Shown here one piece after another: positions 59,098-64,000 of a stretch of 64,000 bases of DNA. The stretch's first letter is position 1, and each line of letters opens with the position of its first letter. The position numbers and the translations under genes are program-made. Under the pieces are notes generated by a model, which saw nothing but the letters and a program-made list of their open reading frames with translations, was not told where the DNA came from and made no database searches. Origin of the DNA: Panaeolus papilionaceus (Eukaryota; Basidiomycota; Agaricomycetes; Agaricales); assembly GCA_015501605.1 (NCBI GenBank), contig JADNRZ010000003.1, positions 1,550,001 through 1,614,000 on the forward strand, in the 5' to 3' direction.

Positions 59098-60324
59098 ATG
59101 TCGACTAACACTCGCTCTTATACGATTGCAGTTTTGCCTGGAGACGGGATAGGGCTGGAGGTTATGCCACCTGCCTTACGATGTCTTGAAGCAGCTGCCA
59201 CCCTCTGTGGATTTCAATTCAATTTCAAGCATTACGAATGGGCTTCGTGCACTTACTATCACAAAAACGGGAAAATGATGCCCGATAACTGGAAGGAGTT
59301 GCTGCAGGAATGCGACGCCATTTACTTTGGAGCAGGTGAACACCCAATAGCCCCTATCATTTATTCCGAGAATCATTCTTGACGTATCTTCATCGAACCA
59401 ATAGTTGGTGATCCAGCAACCGTACCAGATCATATATCTCTTTGGGGTAGTCTCCTTCTCTTTCGTAGAGAATTTGATCAGTACATCAACCTGCGACCAT
59501 GTCGACTCATCGACGGCGTCACATCACCCCTCGCCAATCGAGAGGGGAAACACATTGATTTTGTTACAGTACGCGAAAACACTGAAGGCGAATACAGCTC
59601 AATAGGAGGCCGGATTTTCGAGGGGACATCCCGCGAAACCGTCATTCAGAACACCGTCTTCACACGCACAGGTGTGGATCGTGTTGTTCGTTATGCTTTT
59701 GAACTCGCACGGAATCGGCCCGCGAAAAAGCTAACATCCGCTACAAAGTCCAATGGGATCTCCATTACGATGCCCTACTGGGATGAGCGTGTCGAAGCCA
59801 TAGGTAAAGAGTTCTCTGATGTCAAAGTCGAAAAATACCACATCGACATCCTGTGTGCACATTTCGTCCAACGGCCCCACATTTTCGATGTCGTTGTCGG
59901 GTCGAACCTGTTTGGCGATATTCTCTCCGACTTGGGCCCTGCATGCACAGGAACAATTGGAATTGCCCCTTCAGCAAATCTCAACCCGTCAATGACGTCC
60001 AGAAAAGACGTTGATTCCAAGTTATGGATGCCCAGTCTGTTCGAACCTGTCCATGGGAGTGCTCCTGACATCGCAGGAAAAGGGATTGCCAACCCCATCG
60101 GCATGATTTGGGCCGGGCAAATGATGCTTGACTATTTGGGGGAGAAGGAAGGAGCAAAGCTAGTGATAACCGCTATTGAGCGTGTGCTAGGCGCAGCTAA
60201 GGAAGAACAGAAGCTGGGTGGAGGGATATCGGAGTTGCTTACGCCAGATATGCATGGAAGTGGAACGACTGAGAGGTTGGGGAGTGCTATCGAGAAAGAG
60301 ATATTCAGGTTGGGACAAAAATAG
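59098..60324 (+). CDS. D-malate/tartrate dehydrogenase (decarboxylating), isopropylmalate-DH superfamily
   Basis: Two exons (59098-59335, 59405-60324) in phase give 385 aa. NAD-dependent beta-hydroxyacid oxidative decarboxylase. Family blocks: IAVLPGDGIGLEVMPPALR at the N-terminus, HYEWASCTYYHKNGKMMPD, DAIYFGAVGDPATVPDHIS, LWGSLLLFRREFDQYINLRP, VRENTEGEYSS, RETVIQNTVFTRTGVDR, SATKSNGISITMPYWDERV, SNLFGDILSDLGPACTGTIG, EPVHGSAPDIAGKGIANPIG. The WASC and VPDHISLWGSLLLFRREFDQ signatures place it nearer bacterial DmlA/tartrate dehydrogenase than LeuB or IDH3. It has a single intron, whereas most neighbours have several; acquisition from bacteria is a possible but unproved origin. Start ATG 59098 is chosen because it sits directly before the first beta strand (YTIAVLPGDG). 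Confidence 0.92.
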
Positions 60325-60372
60325 GATTTCGACAGCGGGAGTATGACGTGAAAAAGGAAACATCAGCACGGA

Positions 60373-61156
60373 TTATGGCGCGCGCTGATAGGCCGGAGGA
60401 GGTTCGGATATTATGTTGGGCATGGGGAATGCGAAAGTGTTTGTGTGATTGTCGTCAAATGGGATATGGGTATCGCTGAGTTCTGTAATGCGTTGCTGGA
60501 GCGTTTGGATTTTATCTCGATTTCCCTCTCTGTTCGCTTGACCTTCGAGCCGCTGAATTTCCATTATAAGTAGCTGGACTTCGCGCATGCGCTCGACCAA
60601 AGTGAGTTGATTCGGTTGGGGAGACAGCTCTCGATTTGTGGAGCCATCTTCCAGCGACAGCGTGGTGGGGATTTGAGGGGATGATAAATTGTCGCTTGCT
60701 CTGCGCGGCGAGCGCGCACGACTGGATGATCTGTTGATAGCGGGTGTATGTGAGCGATGTGTTGATGGATGGGACCGAATGGAAGGGATTTCGTGACGAG
60801 GCGCTGGCATTGAAGTTGGTGCCTGTGTTGGACTCGAGGTTCGTCGAGATACAAAACCTCTTTGATTTGCATGACTTCCGTCGTTTAAATGAGTGTCTGT
60901 TGACGGAGAACCGCGATATCTACTGCCGATGCTATCCGGGAAACCGGCAGTACGTTCAAAAACTCTCTGAGACGCTTTACGCTCTTTTCTCTCTAAGATG
61001 CCGCATGGGTCCCTTGAGTCGATATTTCTTGGCAGAAGTAAAGAGAAAGAACCACATACTATTTCTTATTGAAAGCAGTCTCAGCATTATCCCTAGCACT
61101 GACAAGATCAGCACTACAATGACTGCCGCCACATAAACATGAGTATGGCTAGGCAT
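60373..61156 (-). CDS. Small single-pass membrane protein with coiled coil
   Basis: Two exons (61156-61060, 60992-60373; GTATGT donor) in phase give 238 aa. One TM helix lies at residues 5-26 (HVYVAAVIVVLILSVLGIML), followed by a basic stretch (KRKERKASQRVFERT), a Ser/Arg-rich disordered region (SSSRARSPRRAS), a Leu-rich coiled coil (LVERMREVQLLIMEIQRLE, TLQQRITELSD) and a proline-containing tail ENISEPPPAY-like IISEPPPAYQRAP, which could be a PPxY motif for WW domains of HECT ligases. Likely type III or tail-in cytosol topology. No family recognised. Convergent with the dehydrogenase gene, only about 50 nt away. Confidence 0.65.
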
Positions 61157-62535
61157 CGAGGAGACCGATATGAAGAGAGGGAATGCAAGGAAACGGAAGA
61201 AACCCGTCCTATTAGAGAAACCAAGTCAGTTCAAGTACAATTCGATGTGGCCTATTCATGGAACGGGCTTCAAACTCGAGGCTATGCGTAAGCAGACATG
61301 GGAACATATATCCGTTCGGAAGGCCACGAAGATCTGTACTAAAAATAGACTAAGTACAACTCAAATCAAGGACCACTGTGCTCTTACTGTAAGAATACAT
61401 AGAGCAAGAATGCATGGGGCTTACTGTCATTGATCTCGCGCCATTTTAGTAGGCAAATTTACCCGAATTGTTGTTGGAAGACTTGTAGGTATCGTCTAGC
61501 TGTGTTCTGACAGGCCACAAGGTTGACATCAAGTACTTCAATTGTGGTTGCTTGTCGATTAGTTCTGTGTGCCGCACGAAGATTCAACTACTGATTTGTA
61601 CAGGTTAATTGGAGAAAGGTGGGCGTAAATGTATCTATAATATGATATTATTAGCAAGGTTTCAGTTCAGAGGACTGATAAAATCAACTCAACCGTATGT
61701 ACACTCTTAATATACCTAAGCCACCTCTGGACCTCGTGGAGTTGTCTGTCTATATAGGCGTTGGATAGCCGCGAGTTTGGGATCAGAAACCGACGTTGAA
61801 GCGAAACTCCTACTCATCCGAGCAGATGCACGTTGAACACTTTCAAGCCTCCAACAGACCCACACGAGTTTTACATAATCAATTGTTGCATTGACGGTCG
61901 GGGTTTGGGTTTGTGACTTCCTTAAAACAAGCGGTCTGGTATTCCATCAACTACTTATGTGCACTTGTTGTCATGTAAGTTGGCAGATATCTTTGCACAG
62001 GACTTGCCTCGTCACGTCTCTCTGGACCACCATTTACTCAATCAACTGGCAGGCACTCCTCCAAATTTCAAGGCACATGGACCAATATGTATCGAGTACT
62101 TGCCTGTTTGCACAGATCTAAGCCAGGTACCTATGCTGGATGGCTAACTGCATTATTTTCAAGGGAGCCATTGGGAACTTTCCCAGAATTTCAAAATGCT
62201 GAGTTCCCCATTTTTGAGCAATTCATCAATATGTGTCAGGGGATCAAGACAGCCCAGCGCATCAGTGATTTCGACCCTGCGTGCTTATCACTTGTAACAG
62301 GCAGTCAGGGACATCTCCCTCACTATCCTCGTTTTGCTCGTTGCCCAGCCCACTGACAGGATTCAGGGAAACCCATCTATGTACTTGGGCATGATCAATC
62401 AAAGCATCCGTTCCTTGACTGCGGGTCCTTGACAAAGTGGTTGGGATTTTTCCCTTCTTTCTTTTACCATCTCATACCCTCTCTAGCTTGAAGTCCTAAG
62501 GCCACCATCACTGGCCCCTCACATTCTTTTTGGAT
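61157..62535. other. Intergenic with possible broken ORF
   Basis: 1.4 kb. Between 61959 and 62356 two overlapping plus frames read protein-like (LADIFAQDLPRHVSLDHHLL; AGWLTALFSREPLGTFPEFQ, FDPACLSLVTGSQGH) but need a frameshift to join. A decayed transposase or orphan gene is possible; family not recognised. Confidence 0.3.
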
Positions 62536-64000
62536 ATGTCTACCAATGTAGACGATAGGCATAATTCTATCTCATATCGAGGTCGATGGACCTCCCCCAG
62601 CGGGGATTCTAAATTCTATGACAGCACCATTTCTGCCACAAACAACAATGGAGCGACCGCAACGTTCAAGTTCAGAGGTTCGTTGCAACAATCCTATAAA
62701 ATTCGTAACCGCCGACTTCTGCTCAAATCCCTGTGACAGGCATCAAAGTCAAACTTTACCTAGTCGTCCCCACCGGAAGCAGTGGTTCAGTTAAGATTCG
62801 AGCAAATCTAGACGACCGTAGTCCATTTATTCAAGAACGACCTGCTCACCCATATAATGTGTACAACGACATATGGTTTGAGGCTGGTGGTTTAACTAAC
62901 ACTGAGCATACTTTGGTTATCACGAATATTGGAGATGAAGGAGGAAATGCAATGCAAGTGGATAGATTTGAAATTGAGGGTTCTCCCGTTAGCCCTCAAC
63001 TGCCTCCGCAGCCGCCATCCCCGACTCCTAATCCCAATCCTCCCGCCCCGGTCGTTACAACGACACACGTCGTGCGACCAGTCGTGACCACCGTATCATC
63101 CCAAGTTATCACGTCGACAGTGATCCAGACCAACACAATTATCGCCTCTCAGCCAGCGTCACTTACTGGTGATTCTGGTTCTTCAAGCTCAACGACAGTC
63201 CCGTCCAGCGATACACCGCCCTCGACGTCCGGCTCCTCAGGATCAAACACGTCGACCCCCTCTTCATCCCGTAAGTATCACCCACTTTCTTCTGTTCATC
63301 ATATTGATAGGTTTCCTCAGGACAAGGTTACGGTGACAAAACCGTTACTGCTATTCAAATCATCACCACCGCACCCAACGGATCCGTACAGACCATCACA
63401 ACTACTCCAGACCAACAAGGCCAGCTCCGCGACTCTGATAATGAGGTGCCTTTGGGCGCCATCATCGGCGGTGCTGTCGGCGCAGTCGTCCTTCTGGCAA
63501 TAGCGCTTATTCTTGCTTTCCTTCTTATAAGGAGGAGGCGAAAGAAGCGCATTATGCTTGGCGACGACTCCGAGCGCTTGAGTGGGTACTATTTTCATGT
63601 TCTGCAGTCCTGTTGTTAACCAGATTCCCCTCCAGCTCGTCAAAGGGGAGCAATAAGCCCCTTCCCGACCGAGCATGAAGGCGACAGTGCTCCTAATAGC
63701 ACCACTGTCCTTCGCCAGCCTTCCAATGGTACAACAACTTCCAACTCTCGTTCACGCTCAGGACAAAACGGTTTCAACTCGGACGAGAAGCGAGGCGACC
63801 CATTTGCTAGCAACCCGGGCCTGGCATCAGACGACAACCATTCAGTCTACGCCACGCCAACCTCAGAGCCAGTAGGAATGATGGCTCTTCCTCTCATCGA
63901 AACGGGCGGAAGTAATCTCAACATTCGACCGCACTACCTCTCTGGCGAAACGCTCCCAGTTGACTCTCCCTCTATCTACTCCCAAGCTGGACCTTCGAGT
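62536..64000 (+). CDS. Single-pass membrane protein, Gal-binding-like ectodomain, cut by right edge
   Basis: Exons 62536-62677, 62740-63270, 63321-63581 and 63636 to the right edge, all in phase. The first about 110 residues form a beta-sandwich like those in agaricomycete cell-surface proteins: STNVDDRHNSISYRGRW, YDSTISATNNNGATATFKF, IKVKLYLVVPTGSSGSVKI, TLVITNIGDEGG, MQVDRFEIEG. Then Pro-rich and Ser/Thr-rich stalk (VVTTTHVVRPVVTTVSS), a TM helix near 63460-63525 (LGAIIGGAVGAVVLLAIALI, then LAFLLIRRRRKKR) and a Ser-rich cytosolic tail still open at 64000. No N-terminal signal peptide is visible; that is common in this family. The stalk is a likely O-mannosylation substrate. Confidence 0.85.

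Noticed and set aside
61170..61433. 87-codon plus frame, basic
   Set aside because: Lies in the upstream region of the small TM gene and shows no conserved feature.

Overview
The window looks like nuclear DNA of a filamentous basidiomycete, most likely an agaricomycete (mushroom-forming) fungus. Genes are split by many 50-65 nt introns (GTRNGT donor, CTRAY branch, YAG acceptor). Several families are typical of that group: a serine-rich single-pass membrane protein with a Gal-binding-like ectodomain, LYC1-type acetyltransferases, a RlpA/DPBB secreted protein, and degenerate F-box/LRR proteins. I found no rRNA, tRNA, CRISPR or bacterial operon signals. Exon limits below come from reading splice sites by eye and checking reading phase; no tool was run.

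Layout. 1-2436 (-): sorting nexin MVP1, cut by the left edge. 2771-5631 (-): protein O-mannosyltransferase PMT4. 6699-10389 (-): a RING-H2 + PH + vWA protein with the architecture of the Far1/Ste5 mating-pathway scaffolds. About 10.4-13.9 kb: gene-poor, with one possibly decayed gene. 13936-15534 (+): cystathionine beta-synthase with the catalytic core only. About 16.2-18.4 kb: a dead LINE broken by two separate solo LTRs, each with a perfect 5-bp target duplication. 18795-20155 (-) and 27011-28315 (+): two LYC1-like acetyltransferase paralogues. Between them lie MSC2-type zinc transporter 20587-24086 (-) and a secreted DPBB protein with 41 consecutive prolines, 24928-25902 (+).

28759-34745 (-) is the Mus7/MMS22 DNA-repair protein, divergently transcribed from a metallophosphoesterase at 34961-35977 (+). 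38216-41889 (-) is a large acidic AT-hook nuclear protein followed by a pyrimidine-rich (mRNA-sense) 3' region. 41.9-47.4 kb is a gene desert holding a probable 1.13-kb CACTG-ended DNA transposon with a 3-bp target duplication. 47467-49262 (-) and 56277-58040 (-) are F-box/LRR-like genes, with a small Ser-rich gene at 54102-54572 (+) between them. 59098-60324 (+) is a D-malate/tartrate dehydrogenase. 60373-61156 (-) is a small TM + coiled-coil protein. 62536 to the right edge (+) is the membrane protein with a Gal-binding-like ectodomain.

Most genes are housekeeping: endosomal sorting, O-mannosylation, zinc supply to the secretory pathway, transsulfuration, replication-fork repair and ubiquitin targeting. 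They are not a co-regulated cluster. The items most worth checking are the Far1-like scaffold, the nested retroelement block, the CACTG element, the poly-proline secreted protein and the three small minus-strand coding remnants that share a D-x-D-K-Y motif.
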